Source: Chitinophaga niabensis (GTDB lineage Bacteria > Bacteroidota > Bacteroidia > Chitinophagales > Chitinophagaceae). From it: a DNA stretch of 64,000 nt. The first letter of the stretch is position 1; each line of letters begins with the position of its first letter. Of the stretch, positions 63,400 through 64,000 are shown piece after piece. Made by a program: the position numbers and the translations under genes. The notes under the pieces were generated by a model, which saw only the letters and a program-made list of their open reading frames with translations, made no database searches and had not been told where the DNA came from. The stretch is from assembly GCF_900129465.1 (NCBI RefSeq), contig NZ_FSRA01000002.1, forward strand, positions 1,984,001-2,048,000, written 5' to 3'.

Positions 63400-63449
63400 C
63401 CAGACCCTTTGGCCGGCGCAGTAAATTGGAATTATGTTACTTTTGCAAT
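63365..63449. repeat. 15-base inverted repeat between kinase pair and phosphoesterase gene
   Basis: ATTGCAAAAGTAACA (63365-63379) and its exact reverse complement TGTTACTTTTGCAAT (63435-63449). Each arm contains a TACTTTTG box, so the -7 box exists in both directions. Confidence 0.85.
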
Positions 63450-63455
63450 TTTCCT

Positions 63456-64000
63456 CTACCGTTTACTTTTCAATTCCACTTTCCCGATCTCAGACCCATC
63501 ATCTTTCAGCATCACCAGCTTCAGGTCTTTTTGCGTAGCATGCACTTTGATCAGGGTACGGTTGCCATCTTTGGGCCCGCCACCGATCACGATCGGGTAG
63601 GAGTGTTGCCCCGGAACAGGCTGATGGATCCCAAACCTGTGGGTATGCCCGGCCAGGAAAAGGTCTATTTTATTGGCTTCAAAGATCGGCCCGAAGTGTT
63701 TCCTGCATTCCATCGGCCCATGCCAGTCACCGGAATAATAGTGAGGGATATGCATCATCACTACCCGGAACTTCGCCTTTTTGAAAGCAGGGGTTTTCAC
63801 AATCTCCTTTAACCGCTCCGCCTGTTCAATCCGGTATTGGTCAAAATTCACGATGCCGGCATATACGGGATGCGTATCTTCTTTATCCTCCCCGGTATCC
63901 AGCACGGTAAAATGCACGGGGCCCCAGGTTTGCGCAAAAGCATAGTTCCCGTCAAAGTAATTCCCCAGCTCCCGGCGGAATTTACCGCGGGTTTCATGGT
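63456..64000 (-). CDS. Calcineurin-like metallophosphoesterase (5' part beyond window)
   Basis: About 181 C-terminal codons, open to the right edge. FTVLDTGED, MHIPHYY (metal-binding His) and LFLAGHTHRFG (GHxH motif) are the later metallophosphoesterase blocks; the early DxH and GDxxD motifs are outside. The end GSEIGKVELKSKR follows a beta-sandwich-like C-terminal domain. Substrate unknown. Confidence 0.88.
   Translation of the reverse strand, partial: HETRGKFRRELGNYFDGNYAFAQTWGPVHFTVLDTGEDKEDTHPVYAGIVNFDQYRIEQAERLKEIVKTPAFKKAKFRVVMMHIPHYYSGDWHGPMECRKHFGPIFEANKIDLFLAGHTHRFGIHQPVPGQHSYPIVIGGGPKDGNRTLIKVHATQKDLKLVMLKDDGSEIGKVELKSKR

Overview
The window reads as a chromosomal segment of a Bacteroidota bacterium, most likely a Chitinophaga-like member of the Chitinophagaceae. 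The pointers are a SusC/RagA receptor at the left edge, several TonB-dependent receptors with N-terminal carboxypeptidase-like domains, an ECF sigma/FecR/STN-receptor set, DUF4249, DUF1800 and DUF1501 proteins, a type IX secretion (T9SS) PorT protein and a T9SS C-terminal sorting domain, -7 boxes of the TAnnTTTG type, and weak Shine-Dalgarno sequences. I see no rRNA, tRNA, CRISPR array, insertion sequence or prophage.

Layout. 0-9 kb: edge of a SusC gene behind a LacI-like operator, a DUF1080 lectin-like/hydrolase protein, then a leftward block pheT - coiled-coil protein - zapA - rny with a rightward ParS/RES toxin-antitoxin pair sitting inside it. 9-15 kb: dnaB, a MATE exporter, rsmE, terC and pyrD. 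15-22 kb: ECF sigma factor, FecR anti-sigma, STN-TonB receptor, DUF4249 lipoprotein and a thiolase, with duplicated gene-tail sequences after the last two. 22-25 kb: a DUF1800/DUF1501 pair, the second with a T9SS sorting tail. 25-31 kb: a probable metal (zinc) acquisition locus: small exported protein, ZnuD-like TonB receptor, acidic/His lipoprotein and a convergent AztD-like lipoprotein, tied together by 7-1-7 palindromes of FUR-family type over the promoters. 31-39 kb: DUF983, an ABC exporter, an EF-G-like GTPase with altered catalytic residues, and a TonB receptor/MFS transporter island. 39-57 kb: mostly housekeeping genes (comM-like, MutS-like, dihydroorotase, porT, ubiE/menE-type methyltransferase, engB, YkuK, CoA-binding protein, GH43, GbsR regulator, VOC protein, pyruvate dehydrogenase E2, dnaX, M48 peptidase, GNAT-like protein). 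57-62 kb: HlyD adaptor, FtsX/MacB permease and TolC channel without an adjacent ATPase. 62-64 kb: zeta-like kinase with a small partner, and the 3' part of a metallophosphoesterase gene.

The strongest candidates for something not yet described are the palindrome-linked zinc locus at 25.3-30.2 kb, and a family of intergenic tandem repeats that share an 11-bp period but not a sequence, found at 13.2, 49.9 and 62.4 kb, two of them arranged as large inverted repeats. The EF-G-like protein without the usual catalytic histidine and with a changed G4 motif, and the 47-bp and 21-bp repeats that copy the ends of the genes before them, are also worth checking. All functional calls are from reading translated sequence; no database search was possible.
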